A DNA stretch of 48,918 nucleotides from JBBKXP01 sp038251315 (GTDB taxonomy: Bacteria; Pseudomonadota; Alphaproteobacteria; Rhodobacterales; Rhodobacteraceae): contig JBBSBK010000014.1 in the NCBI GenBank assembly GCA_038251315.1, positions 1-48,918 of the forward strand, written 5' to 3'. A program made the translations under genes and the position numbers. Below the pieces are notes generated by a model. It was not told where the DNA came from, did no database searches, and worked only from the letters and a program-made list of their open reading frames with translations. Numbering within the stretch: the stretch's first letter is position 1; each line of letters begins with the position of its first letter. Positions 25,641 through 33,991 of the stretch are shown here, piece after piece.

Positions 25641-27446
25641 ATGGCTGCCTATGACTACGAAACCCATGTCTACGACGCGATTGTCGTGGGGGCTGGCGGG
25701 GCCGGTCTGCGGGCCACGCTGGGCTTGGCCGAACAGGGGTTGCGAACCGCCTGCATTACCAAGGTGTTCCCGACACGCTCGCACACTGTCGCGGCGCAGG
25801 GTGGCATTGCTGCGTCGCTGTCCAACATGGGGCCGGACCACTGGCAATGGCACATGTATGACACCGTCAAAGGGTCCGACTGGCTGGGCGATACCGACGC
25901 GATGGAATATCTCGCCCGCGAGGCACCCAAGGCGGTTTACGAACTGGAACATTACGGTGTGCCGTTTTCGCGCACCGAAGAAGGCAAGATCTATCAGCGT
26001 CCCTTTGGCGGCCATACCACCGAATTCGGCGAAGGCCCGCCGGTGCAGCGAACCTGCGCTGCCGCCGACCGCACCGGGCACGCGATCCTGCACACGCTTT
26101 ACGGCCAAAGCCTCAAGCAGAAGGCCGAGTTTTACGTCGAATACTTTGCCCTCGACCTCATCATGTCCGACGACGGCCAATGTCAGGGCGTGATCGCGTG
26201 GAAACTGGACGACGGCACGATGCACGTGTTCAATGCCAAGATGGTGGTGCTGGCTACAGGCGGCTATGGCCGCGCCTATTTCAGCGCCACCAGTGCACAC
26301 ACCTGCACCGGCGACGGCAACGGCATGGTGGCGCGGCAGGGGCTGCCGTTGCAGGACATGGAGTTCGTGCAGTTCCACCCGACCGGCATCTACGGAGCCG
26401 GGTGCCTGATCACCGAAGGGGCACGGGGCGAGGGCGGCTATCTGACCAACTCCGAAGGGGAACGGTTCATGGAACGCTATGCGCCGACCTACAAGGATCT
26501 GGCGTCGCGCGATGTGGTCAGCCGCTGCATGACGCTGGAAATCCGCGAAGGGCGGGGGGTCGGGGCGAACAAGGATCACATTCACCTCAACCTGAACCAC
26601 CTGCCCAAGGAAACGCTTGATCTGCGGCTGCCAGGGATCAGCGAAAGTGCGCGCATTTTTGCCGGTGTCGATCTGACCCGCGAACCGATTCCGGTGCTGC
26701 CGACAGTGCATTACAACATGGGCGGCATCCCGACGAATTACTGGGGCGAGGTGCTGAATCCCACGGCCGACAATCCCGATGCGACCGTCCCCGGCCTGAT
26801 GGCGGTGGGCGAGGCGGGGTGTGCTTCCGTCCACGGGGCGAATCGGCTGGGATCAAATTCGCTGATCGACCTTGTGGTCTTTGGTCGGGCGGCGGCGATC
26901 CGCGCCGGGCAAGTTGTTGACCCGACAAGCGCAAACCCGACCCTGAACACCAAATCGGTCGATGCCTGCTTCGACCGTTTCGACACGTACCGCCATGCAA
27001 GCGGATCGGTGCCGACTGCCGATCTGCGGCTTGAGATGCAAAAGACAATGCAGGAAGATGCCGCCGTGTTCCGCACTGACAGGACACTGGCCGAGGGGGT
27101 CAAAAAGATGACAGCCGTGGCCGCAAAACTGGATGACATCAAGGTCACGGACCGGTCGCTGATCTGGAACAGCGACCTGATGGAGACGCTGGAGTTGACC
27201 AACCTGATGCCCAACGCCCTTGCCACCATCGTCGCAGCCGAGGCGCGCAAGGAAAGCCGTGGCGCGCATGCGCACGAGGATTATCCCAAGCGTGACGACG
27301 AAAGCTGGCGCAAACATTCGTTGGCGACGATCAAGGAAAACAAGGTGAAACTGACCTATCGCCCCGTCCACCTTGACCCGCTGACGACTGAAAAGGACGG
27401 CGGGATCGACCTGAAACGGATCGCGCCCAAGGCACGGGTGTATTGA
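25641..27446 (+). CDS. sdhA: Succinate dehydrogenase flavoprotein subunit
   Basis: The 601-aa catalytic subunit of complex II, oxidising succinate to fumarate with covalent FAD. It has the Rossmann motif VVGAGGAGLRA (15-25), the FAD-linking histidine in RSHTVAAQGG (His48), the active-site GARGEGGYLTNSEGERFM and HPTGIYGAGCL, and the C-terminal RKESRGAHAHEDYPKRDDE. The length is standard. The stop TGA overlaps the ATG of the next small lipoprotein gene (TGATG, 27444-27448), which is unusual because sdhB normally follows directly. Confidence 0.98.
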   Translation: MAAYDYETHVYDAIVVGAGGAGLRATLGLAEQGLRTACITKVFPTRSHTVAAQGGIAASLSNMGPDHWQWHMYDTVKGSDWLGDTDAMEYLAREAPKAVYELEHYGVPFSRTEEGKIYQRPFGGHTTEFGEGPPVQRTCAAADRTGHAILHTLYGQSLKQKAEFYVEYFALDLIMSDDGQCQGVIAWKLDDGTMHVFNAKMVVLATGGYGRAYFSATSAHTCTGDGNGMVARQGLPLQDMEFVQFHPTGIYGAGCLITEGARGEGGYLTNSEGERFMERYAPTYKDLASRDVVSRCMTLEIREGRGVGANKDHIHLNLNHLPKETLDLRLPGISESARIFAGVDLTREPIPVLPTVHYNMGGIPTNYWGEVLNPTADNPDATVPGLMAVGEAGCASVHGANRLGSNSLIDLVVFGRAAAIRAGQVVDPTSANPTLNTKSVDACFDRFDTYRHASGSVPTADLRLEMQKTMQEDAAVFRTDRTLAEGVKKMTAVAAKLDDIKVTDRSLIWNSDLMETLELTNLMPNALATIVAAEARKESRGAHAHEDYPKRDDESWRKHSLATIKENKVKLTYRPVHLDPLTTEKDGGIDLKRIAPKARVY

Positions 27447-27727
27447 TGCGGGCGCTGCTTTTTGTTCCGGTATTCCTCGCCGCCTGCGCGACGGAACCGA
27501 TGAATCCTTACCGCGCCGCTGATCTTTGTGAACAGCGTGCCCGCTCCGCCCAAGGTCCGACCGGGCAAGTGCAGATCGGCATCGGCACCGGCGGACGCAG
27601 TGGCGTCGGCGCGGACATCTCCGTCACCGACGATTTCATCCGGGGCCGCGATCCGCTGGCGGTTTACGAATCGTGCGTTTACCGGAATACCGGCGAAGCC
27701 CCTGTCCGCGCAGCTATCCTGCGCTAA
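27446..27727 (+). CDS. Small lipoprotein inside the sdh operon (first)
   Basis: A 93-aa predicted lipoprotein: MRALLFVPVFLAAC is a signal peptide with lipobox LAAC. The mature part begins ATEPMNPYRAADLCEQRARS and contains a glycine-rich strand (VQIGIGTGGRSGVGADISV) and a second cysteine pair candidate (DLCEQ and YESCVYRNTG). The ATG overlaps the sdhA stop. I recall small lipoproteins between sdhA and sdhB in other Rhodobacterales; their function is unknown. A role in complex II assembly is only suggested by position. Confidence 0.8.
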   Translation: MRALLFVPVFLAACATEPMNPYRAADLCEQRARSAQGPTGQVQIGIGTGGRSGVGADISVTDDFIRGRDPLAVYESCVYRNTGEAPVRAAILR

Positions 27728-27754
27728 TTCATCACCACCCGAGGGAGACCAAAC

Positions 27755-28081
27755 ATGAACCCGACGCCCATCATCACCGCTGCCCTTCTGGCAACGCTCG
27801 GTGCCTGCACGACGACCGGCATCGGCACCACGGTCCTGTCGGACGAGGCCGCACGCGCTGCCGCCCGTGCGGTCGTGACCCCGATCGTCGCGCAGCAGGT
27901 CCCCGGCCCGCTTGGCGTCGCGATGGCGGACTGCATCATCAACAACGCCAGTGCTGCAGAACTGCTGACGCTGGCACGGTCGGCGACGACCGGCGTCAAT
28001 GCGGACACGGTGACGCTGACCTCGCAAATCCTTGCCCGGCCTGCCACCGTGACTTGCGCCACTTCCGCCATCGCAACCTGA
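27755..28081 (+). CDS. Small lipoprotein inside the sdh operon (second)
   Basis: A 108-aa protein with a signal peptide and lipobox-like LGAC (MNPTPIITAALLATLGAC). The mature part has an alanine-rich helical stretch (DEAARAAARAVVTPIVAQQV) and two more cysteines (MADCIINNAS and TVTCATSAIA) that could form a disulfide. It lies 27 bp after the first lipoprotein and 13 bp before sdhB, in the same operon. Not recognised beyond conserved-hypothetical level. Confidence 0.8.
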   Translation: MNPTPIITAALLATLGACTTTGIGTTVLSDEAARAAARAVVTPIVAQQVPGPLGVAMADCIINNASAAELLTLARSATTGVNADTVTLTSQILARPATVTCATSAIAT

Positions 28082-28094
28082 CAAGAGGCTGAAA

Positions 28095-28874
28095 ATGGTC
28101 GAACTGACCCTTCCCAAGAACAGCCGGATCACGGTTGGCAAGACCTGGCCGAAACCCGCGGGGGCGACGAACCTGCGCAAGGTGCAGATTTATCGCTGGA
28201 ACCCGGACAATGGCAAAAATCCCGCCGTCGATACCTATTTCGTCGATCAGGACACTTGCGGCCCGATGGTTCTGGATGCCCTCATCAAGATCAAGAACGA
28301 GATCGACCCGACCCTGACGTTCCGACGCTCCTGCCGCGAAGGCATCTGCGGGTCGTGCGCGATGAACATCGACGGAATCAACACGCTGGCCTGCATCTAT
28401 GGGCTGGACGAGATCAAGGGCGACATCAAGATCTACCCCCTGCCGCATATGCCCGTAATCAAGGATCTGATCCCGGATCTGACCCATTTCTACGCCCAGC
28501 ACGCCAGCATCAAACCATGGCTGGAAACCAAGACCCCGGCGCCGGCCAAGGAATGGAAGCAGTCGATCGAGGACCGCGAAAAGCTGGACGGGCACTATGA
28601 ATGCATCATGTGCGCCTGCTGTTCGACCGCCTGCCCCAGTTACTGGTGGAACGACGACCGTTTCCTTGGCCCGGCCTCGCTGCTGCACGCGCATCGCTGG
28701 ATCATCGATTCACGGGACGAGGCGACGGGCGAACGGCTGGACGACCTTGAAGATCCCTTCAAGCTGTACCGTTGCCACACGATCATGAACTGCGCCAAGA
28801 CCTGCCCCAAGGGGTTGAACCCGGCCAAGGCGATTGCGAAGATCAAAAAATTGATGGTCGAACGGGTGGTGTGA
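28095..28874 (+). CDS. sdhB: Succinate dehydrogenase iron-sulfur subunit
   Basis: The 259-aa electron-transfer subunit of complex II. The N-terminal ferredoxin-like domain binds [2Fe-2S] by Cys80, Cys85, Cys88 and Cys100 (CREGICGSCAMNIDG). The C-terminal helical domain binds [4Fe-4S] and [3Fe-4S] with cysteines in CIMCACCSTACPSYW (170-184) and CHTIMNCAKTCPKGLNP (227-243). It is separated from sdhA by two small lipoprotein genes. Six bases later a small membrane protein gene starts. Confidence 0.98.
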   Translation: MVELTLPKNSRITVGKTWPKPAGATNLRKVQIYRWNPDNGKNPAVDTYFVDQDTCGPMVLDALIKIKNEIDPTLTFRRSCREGICGSCAMNIDGINTLACIYGLDEIKGDIKIYPLPHMPVIKDLIPDLTHFYAQHASIKPWLETKTPAPAKEWKQSIEDREKLDGHYECIMCACCSTACPSYWWNDDRFLGPASLLHAHRWIIDSRDEATGERLDDLEDPFKLYRCHTIMNCAKTCPKGLNPAKAIAKIKKLMVERVV

Positions 28875-28880
28875 CATCGG

Positions 28881-29171
28881 ATGAAATGGCTCACGCCACC
28901 CGAACAGGCAGATCCGCTCTGGGCGTTCTTTCTCGCCGATCAGTTTGGCCCACCTTGGCTCTGGCTGGTTGGACTTGTCCTGATTGTCGTATCCACCGTC
29001 CTGTTCCTGCGAAAAGGGCCGCGGCGGCTCCCCTGCAAATGGGTTGCCAGGACGAAGAGCGCAGGATCGCTCGACCACTTCTTTTGCACGGTCTGGGGGG
29101 TCGAGGCGAATTCGTCGCGCCGCCGGGGCCCTGTCGAATGCAAACGCGCCCTGCGGCCGACGTCGTTGTGA
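28881..29171 (+). CDS. Small single-span membrane protein after sdhB
   Basis: A 96-aa protein with one transmembrane helix (about residues 24-44, PPWLWLVGLVLIVVSTVLFL) followed by a basic C-terminal part holding LPCKW, FFCTVWGVEA and VECKR. The spacing of these cysteines recalls a zinc-ribbon-like fold with one cysteine replaced (CTVWG where CxxCG would be expected). It starts 6 bp after sdhB, and its TGA overlaps a GTG of the next gene (GTGA, 29168-29171), which supports it as real. No family recognised. Confidence 0.6.
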   Translation: MKWLTPPEQADPLWAFFLADQFGPPWLWLVGLVLIVVSTVLFLRKGPRRLPCKWVARTKSAGSLDHFFCTVWGVEANSSRRRGPVECKRALRPTSL

Positions 29172-30037
29172 CGGCCCACCTATCAAATGCGCCGCCAGAC
29201 GCCGAGGCTCGCCGGACTGTTGCACCCGTCATCTGCTATCCGACCGACAGCCTGCCACAACCCGATCTGGCGCTCTATGCCCATGCCCGTGGAACCGCCC
29301 GCAAGGTCGCGAACGTAGCCGCTCCGCCACGCGACGCTGCCGCAATCCTTGTCCCCGCCGGGTCATTCCTGCGCATCGTCTCGGTAGACGGTCCGCAGGT
29401 TGGCGACCTGAACCTGTTCAACGCTCATGATCTGACCGAACGTTTCTACTCCGGCAAGACCCGCGCCCTGCACGGGACGCATGTGACGACGGGCGAAAGG
29501 CTCTGGTCGAATTTCCCGACGTTGCGCCCGCTGGCGACGGTGACATACGACAGTCTGGATTGGTATGGGATCGACCAATACGGCGGATCGGTGCATGACG
29601 TGATCGGCACCCGCTGCGATCCCTATACCGGGCGGCTGCTGGGCGGGACCGACTATCACCACTGCTGCCATTCCAACCTGACGCGGGCGCTCGGCGATCA
29701 CACCGGGCTGTCACTGGCGCAGGCAGAACCGCACATCCACGATGTCCTCAACGTCTTCATGTGTACCGGATTTACCCGCGACACCGGGCAGTATTTCATG
29801 AAGGCCAGCCCGGTCCGGCCCGGCGACTGCATCGAGTTCTTCGCCGAGATCGACCTGCTCGCGGTGCTGAGCGCCTGCCCCGGCGGCGATTGTTCGGCGC
29901 AGCATTCCTCGGATACGGCCGCCTGCCACCCGCTGCTGATGGAAGTCTGGGAACCGCAGGCAGGGGCGCTGCACGGTTGGGAAAGCCCGCCCGTGAATGG
30001 CTATGACCGCAGCCACGGGCGCCCGGCAAACCGATAG
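29168..30037 (+). CDS. DUF1989 (urea carboxylase-associated) family protein
   Basis: A protein of about 289 aa of the DUF1989 family, found near urea amidolyase and often near amino-acid or guanidine metabolism genes; the biochemical role is not settled. VPAGSFLRIVSVDGPQVGDLNLFN, ERLWSNFPTLRPLATVT, the metal-site-like DYHHCCHSNLTRAL, and the C-terminal PGDCIEFFAEIDLL with cysteine-rich SACPGGDCS are clear family marks, and histidines and cysteines suggest metal binding. The start is uncertain. GTG at 29168 overlaps the previous stop; ATG 29138 is an alternative. It converges on deoD with a 55-bp gap. No urea genes are nearby. Confidence 0.82.
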   Translation: MTAHLSNAPPDAEARRTVAPVICYPTDSLPQPDLALYAHARGTARKVANVAAPPRDAAAILVPAGSFLRIVSVDGPQVGDLNLFNAHDLTERFYSGKTRALHGTHVTTGERLWSNFPTLRPLATVTYDSLDWYGIDQYGGSVHDVIGTRCDPYTGRLLGGTDYHHCCHSNLTRALGDHTGLSLAQAEPHIHDVLNVFMCTGFTRDTGQYFMKASPVRPGDCIEFFAEIDLLAVLSACPGGDCSAQHSSDTAACHPLLMEVWEPQAGALHGWESPPVNGYDRSHGRPANR

Positions 30038-30092
30038 TTCGGACGCTCCGCAGGGGACATTCCTGGCCAAAAGAAAGTTGCAGTTCGGGGGT

Positions 30093-30797
30093 TCAGGCGA
30101 AAGCGGCCTGTAGGGCGATTTCCACCATATCGCCGAATGACCGTTCGCGATCCGCCGACGGCAAAGCCTCTCCGGTTTTCATATGATCACTGACCGTCAG
30201 CACGGCAAGCGACCGAATTTTATGGCGGGCGGCAAGAATATAGAGTTCAGCCGCCTCCATTTCGACGCCCAGAATGCCGTGCCGTTCGAGCTGTTCATTC
30301 AGATCAGGGCGTTCGTCATAGAACACGTCCGACGAATAGATGCCGCCGACATGGGTCGTCACCCCAAGCGATTGGGCCGCAGCCACCGCCGCCGTCAGCA
30401 ATCCGTAATCGGCACAGGGCGCGAAATTCAATTCGCGGAAAATGCCGCGTGACGGGGTCGACAAGGTTGATGTGGTCATCGCCAGAACGACATCGCGGAT
30501 CCGCACGTAATCTTGCATCCCGCCGCAAGATCCAATGCGGATCAAGGTCTTGACCCCATAATCGCTGATCAGTTCATTGGCATAGATCGACAGTGACGGC
30601 ATCCCCATGCCAGACCCCTGGAACGTCACCCGATGTCCGTTCCACGTGCCGGTGAAACCCAGCATGCCGCGCACCTGATTGACGCAGACGGCATCCTGCA
30701 AGAAAGTCTCTGCCGCCCATTTGGCGCGATAGGGATCGCCGGGCATCAACACGGTCTCTGCGATTTCGCCGGGCTTGGCGCCGATATGGACGGTCAT
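30093..30797 (-). CDS. deoD: Purine-nucleoside phosphorylase, DeoD type
   Basis: A 234-aa hexameric-type phosphorylase that splits purine (deoxy)nucleosides to base and (deoxy)ribose 1-phosphate. It has AKPGEIAETVLMPGDPYRAK, the phosphate-binding GSGMGMPS, IRIGSCGGMQ, GVEMEAAELY (substrate-binding methionine and glutamate) and VSDHMKTGE (catalytic Asp). The ATG at 30797 has GGAG upstream. This is a second type of PNP beside punA at 42859, and it is not adjacent to a transporter. It diverges from the DUF4329 gene, with 64 bp between. Confidence 0.95.
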   Translation of the reverse strand: MTVHIGAKPGEIAETVLMPGDPYRAKWAAETFLQDAVCVNQVRGMLGFTGTWNGHRVTFQGSGMGMPSLSIYANELISDYGVKTLIRIGSCGGMQDYVRIRDVVLAMTTSTLSTPSRGIFRELNFAPCADYGLLTAAVAAAQSLGVTTHVGGIYSSDVFYDERPDLNEQLERHGILGVEMEAAELYILAARHKIRSLAVLTVSDHMKTGEALPSADRERSFGDMVEIALQAAFA

Positions 30798-30861
30798 GAT
30801 TTGCCACTCCTTTGGCTTGGCGTTTATGGTTCAGGGGTAAACCCAAGAGGCGTCAAATCCA

Positions 30862-31380
30862 ATGCTCAGATTGATTTTCGTCTGTCTGGCTTTGGCCGCG
30901 TCGGCGGCAAGCTCTCAGGACAACGCCGAGGTGGCACTGGTCAAGAGGATATTCGCGGTGGTGCAGCCGGTATCGATCCGCGAAAACAGGGAGTACTGCG
31001 GCTATATTGGATTCGACCGTGCCGGTATTCTGGCCGCCACCATTGCCGCCCCCGGCAGCATCGGATCATGCCTGCCAGACGATCCGCTAATGTTGGCCGT
31101 GATCACCGCGTCCTATCACACCCACGGTGCGGTTTCGCCGGACTATTTCAACGAATTGCCCAGCGGCGAGGATATGGAAGGCGACGAATCCGAAGGCATC
31201 GACGGCTATGTCGCCACTCCAGGCGGGCGCCTTTGGTATGTCGACACCACCGATATGGTCACATCGCAGTTGTGCGGGATCGGCTGCCTGCCCCGCGACG
31301 CGCGTTTCATCGACGGGGCAGACGGATTGATCGCGCAAAGCTATTCCTACCGCGACCTTGTGCGCAAACTGGCCGAATAG
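30862..31380 (+). CDS. Exported DUF4329 protein with JAMM-like motif
   Basis: A 172-aa protein with a signal peptide (MLRLIFVCLALAASAASSQ) and a DUF4329 domain. ASYHTHGAV with His86 and His88, then S101-G-E-D104 (LPSGEDMEGD), reproduces the HxH...SxxD metal-binding pattern of JAMM/JAB peptidases with a longer spacer. Other family marks are YVATPGGRLWYVDT and LCGIGCLPRD. A secreted peptidase-like or binding role is possible, but catalysis is unproven. The stop is one base from the stop of the convergent H-NS-like gene. Confidence 0.8.
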   Translation: MLRLIFVCLALAASAASSQDNAEVALVKRIFAVVQPVSIRENREYCGYIGFDRAGILAATIAAPGSIGSCLPDDPLMLAVITASYHTHGAVSPDYFNELPSGEDMEGDESEGIDGYVATPGGRLWYVDTTDMVTSQLCGIGCLPRDARFIDGADGLIAQSYSYRDLVRKLAE

Positions 31381-31381
31381 A

Positions 31382-31723
31382 TCAAACGCCCATGGAGTCC
31401 GGTGTCTTGCCGCCCGCAACGGCCGTCTTGAACCATTCCGGCTGTCGCCCTTTGCCCGTCCATGTCTGTTCCGGGTTGGCCGGATTACGGTATTTTGGTG
31501 CCGACTTTACTTTCGGTCCGGCTTTCGGTTTCGGACCACGCTTTTTCGGCGCCGGGGCGTCGGTGAGGTCTGACAGATTGAAACCATGGGCCGCAGCCGC
31601 CTTCTGCGCCGCGTCAATGGCCAGCTTGCGGTCCTGCGCGCCAATCTTGGTCAATGCCTTTTCGACATCAGCCTTCAGCTTTTCCAGTTCTTTGCGCGAC
31701 ATGTTCTTCAGGTCAGTCTTCAT
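31382..31723 (-). CDS. H-NS family histone-like regulator (HvrA-type)
   Basis: A 113-aa nucleoid-associated DNA-binding protein. The N-terminal part forms the dimerisation coiled coil (MKTDLKNMSRKELEKLKADVE). A basic linker (KKRGPKPKAGPKVKSAPK) follows, then the H-NS DNA-binding motif YRNPANPEQTWTGKGRQPEW. Related proteins in Rhodobacter (HvrA, Spb) affect photosynthesis and low-light genes; no photosynthesis genes are in this window. ATG 31723 is chosen over a start 33 bases upstream. It converges with the DUF4329 gene with a single base between stops, leaving no separate terminators. Confidence 0.9.
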   Translation of the reverse strand: MKTDLKNMSRKELEKLKADVEKALTKIGAQDRKLAIDAAQKAAAAHGFNLSDLTDAPAPKKRGPKPKAGPKVKSAPKYRNPANPEQTWTGKGRQPEWFKTAVAGGKTPDSMGV

Positions 31724-31847
31724 TGTTTCCTCCGAAACGGTTTGTATGTCACGCAAATAGCAGGCGCGACCAAATCAATGCCAGTGAAATATGCATCAGC
31801 CTGTCCAAAAGAACAATTGGATCATCTCAAGTGCCGGCAGGTTTTTG

Positions 31848-33797
31848 CTATTGTGCGGCGACCGGGGCCGGATCTGCCAGATCGGCAATGTCGTGCATGA
31901 TCCGGTTCAGTTCGAAATCCTTTGGCGTATAGACCCGCGCCACCCCCATTTGTCGCAGCCTTGCCGCGTCGTCGTCAGGGATGATGCCCCCTGCCACAAC
32001 CGGAATATGGCTCAAGCCGGCATCGCGCAGCCCCGCCATCACCGCGCCGACCAGCGGCAGATGCGACCCCGACAGGATCGACAGCCCGATCACATCCATG
32101 TCTGCCGCTGCCGCAACGATATCGGCCGGGGTCAGGCGGATCCCGTCATAGGTGATGTCCATGCCGCAGTCGCGGGCCCGCGCGGCGATCTGTTCAGCGC
32201 CGTTGGAATGGCCATCCAGCCCCGGTTTGCCGACCAGAAACCGCAGGCGGCGGCCCAGCCGGGCGCTGACGAGGTCCACCTTGTCACGGATCTCGTCCAG
32301 ACCTTCGGTGCGGTTGGACGGGTTGCGCGACACGCCCGTCGGGGCGCGGTATTCGCCGAATGCGGCACGGATGACGTCGGCCCATTCGCCCGTCGTGACG
32401 CCTGCGCGGGCCGCTAAAATTGACGGTGGCATAATGTTGGCACCCGACTGCGCCGCCGTCCGCAAATCGGCCAAGGCGACGACAACCTTCGCGTCGTTCC
32501 GCGCCGCTTTCCAAGCCGCCAACCGCGCGATCTGGTCGGCCTCGGCTTCTGGATCGGCCAGCATGATTGCATCGTCTCCCGCCGTCAGAGGCGAGGCTTC
32601 GCCGCCTTGCCAACGGTTCACACCGACCACCACTGTCGCCCCGGTTTCAATGGCCGCAATCCGGGCGGCATTCGATTCGACCAGCCGCGATTTCATATAG
32701 GCAATCGCCCCGACCGCGCCGCCCATCGCGTCGATCTGCGCCAGTTCCGCCCGCGCTCCGTCTTTCAAAGCTGTCACCTTGCGGTCAATTGCCGGATTGC
32801 CATCGAACAGGTCGTCGAACTCCAGAAGGTCGGTTTCAAAGGCCAGTATCTGTTGCATCCGCAGCGACCATTGCTGATCCCACGGGCGGGGCAGGCCCAG
32901 CGCTTCGTTCCAGGCCGGCAATTGGACCGCACGGGCGCGGGCATTTTTCGATAGCGTCACCGCCAGCGTTTCCAGCAATATCCGGTAGACGTTGTTTTCG
33001 GGCTGCTGTTCGGTGAGCCCCAGCGAATTGACCTGCACGCCATAGCGGAAACGGCGATATCTCGCGTCAGTGACCCCGTAACGATTCCGGCAAATCTCGT
33101 CCCATAACGCGACAAAGGCCCGCATCTTGCACAGTTCGGTCACGAACCGAATACCGGCATTCACAAAGAACGAAATGCGCCCGACCATTTCGGGAAAATC
33201 AGCCGCCGCGACCTTGCCCTGCAAATCGTCCAGCACGGCGCAGGCGGTGGCCAAGGCAAAGGCCAGTTCCTGTTCGGGCGTCGCCCCGGCCTCTTGCAAA
33301 TGATAGGAACACACATTCATCGGGTTCCATTTCGGCAGGTGCGCCCGCGTATAGGCGGCGACGTCGGTTATCATTCGCAAGGATGGCGCGGGCGGGCAGA
33401 TATAGGTGCCGCGCGACAGGTATTCCTTGATGATGTCGTTCTGTACAGTGCCTTGCAGGGCGGTCAGGTCGACCCCCTGTTCCTCGGCCAACGTAATATA
33501 AAGCGCCAGCAACCAAGGTGCTGTCGCGTTGATCGTCATCGACGTGTTCATCTGGTCCAGTGGAATATCCCTGAACAGCGCCCGCATATCCCCCAGATGG
33601 CAGATCGGCACACCAACCTTGCCGACCTCGCCGCGCGCCAGAATGTGGTCGCTGTCATACCCCGTCTGCGTCGGCAGGTCGAAGGCGACCGACAACCCGG
33701 TCTGCCCCTTGGCAAGATTGCCGCGATAGAGGGCATTCGACGCTGTCGCCGTTGAATGACCGGCGTAAGTGCGGAACAGCCATGGGGCGTCGGGCAT
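31848..33797 (-). CDS. ecm: Ethylmalonyl-CoA mutase
   Basis: A 649-aa coenzyme B12-dependent mutase that converts (2R)-ethylmalonyl-CoA to (2S)-methylsuccinyl-CoA. It is built like methylmalonyl-CoA mutase: an N-terminal TIM barrel (FRTYAGHSTATASNALYR, AFDLPTQTGYDSDH, MNTSMTINATAPWLLALYI) and a C-terminal B12 domain with DGHSNG (DxHxxG) in GKPGLDGHSNGAEQ, then SILSGSHLPL. The start MPDAPWLFRTYAGHSTA matches the R. sphaeroides enzyme as I remember it, which distinguishes it from methylmalonyl-CoA mutase. It is divergent from the acyltransferase gene, with ccr downstream of that. Confidence 0.96.
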   Translation of the reverse strand: MPDAPWLFRTYAGHSTATASNALYRGNLAKGQTGLSVAFDLPTQTGYDSDHILARGEVGKVGVPICHLGDMRALFRDIPLDQMNTSMTINATAPWLLALYITLAEEQGVDLTALQGTVQNDIIKEYLSRGTYICPPAPSLRMITDVAAYTRAHLPKWNPMNVCSYHLQEAGATPEQELAFALATACAVLDDLQGKVAAADFPEMVGRISFFVNAGIRFVTELCKMRAFVALWDEICRNRYGVTDARYRRFRYGVQVNSLGLTEQQPENNVYRILLETLAVTLSKNARARAVQLPAWNEALGLPRPWDQQWSLRMQQILAFETDLLEFDDLFDGNPAIDRKVTALKDGARAELAQIDAMGGAVGAIAYMKSRLVESNAARIAAIETGATVVVGVNRWQGGEASPLTAGDDAIMLADPEAEADQIARLAAWKAARNDAKVVVALADLRTAAQSGANIMPPSILAARAGVTTGEWADVIRAAFGEYRAPTGVSRNPSNRTEGLDEIRDKVDLVSARLGRRLRFLVGKPGLDGHSNGAEQIAARARDCGMDITYDGIRLTPADIVAAAADMDVIGLSILSGSHLPLVGAVMAGLRDAGLSHIPVVAGGIIPDDDAARLRQMGVARVYTPKDFELNRIMHDIADLADPAPVAAQ

Positions 33798-33991
33798 GAG
33801 GGCGGTCTTTCGGGCGATGCTGCGCTGCAACATAGCCAGTAGGTCATCGCACCGCAACCATGGTCGCGCAATAAACGATCAAAATGGGTTACTGGCGTGA
33901 TTTTTTGTTGCAGGCTCAATCTTATGTCAGTCGGTCGTGGCGATCAGGGGTGGATTTACCCGGCTCGGATTTCCTGTCACGGTCAGTTGCA

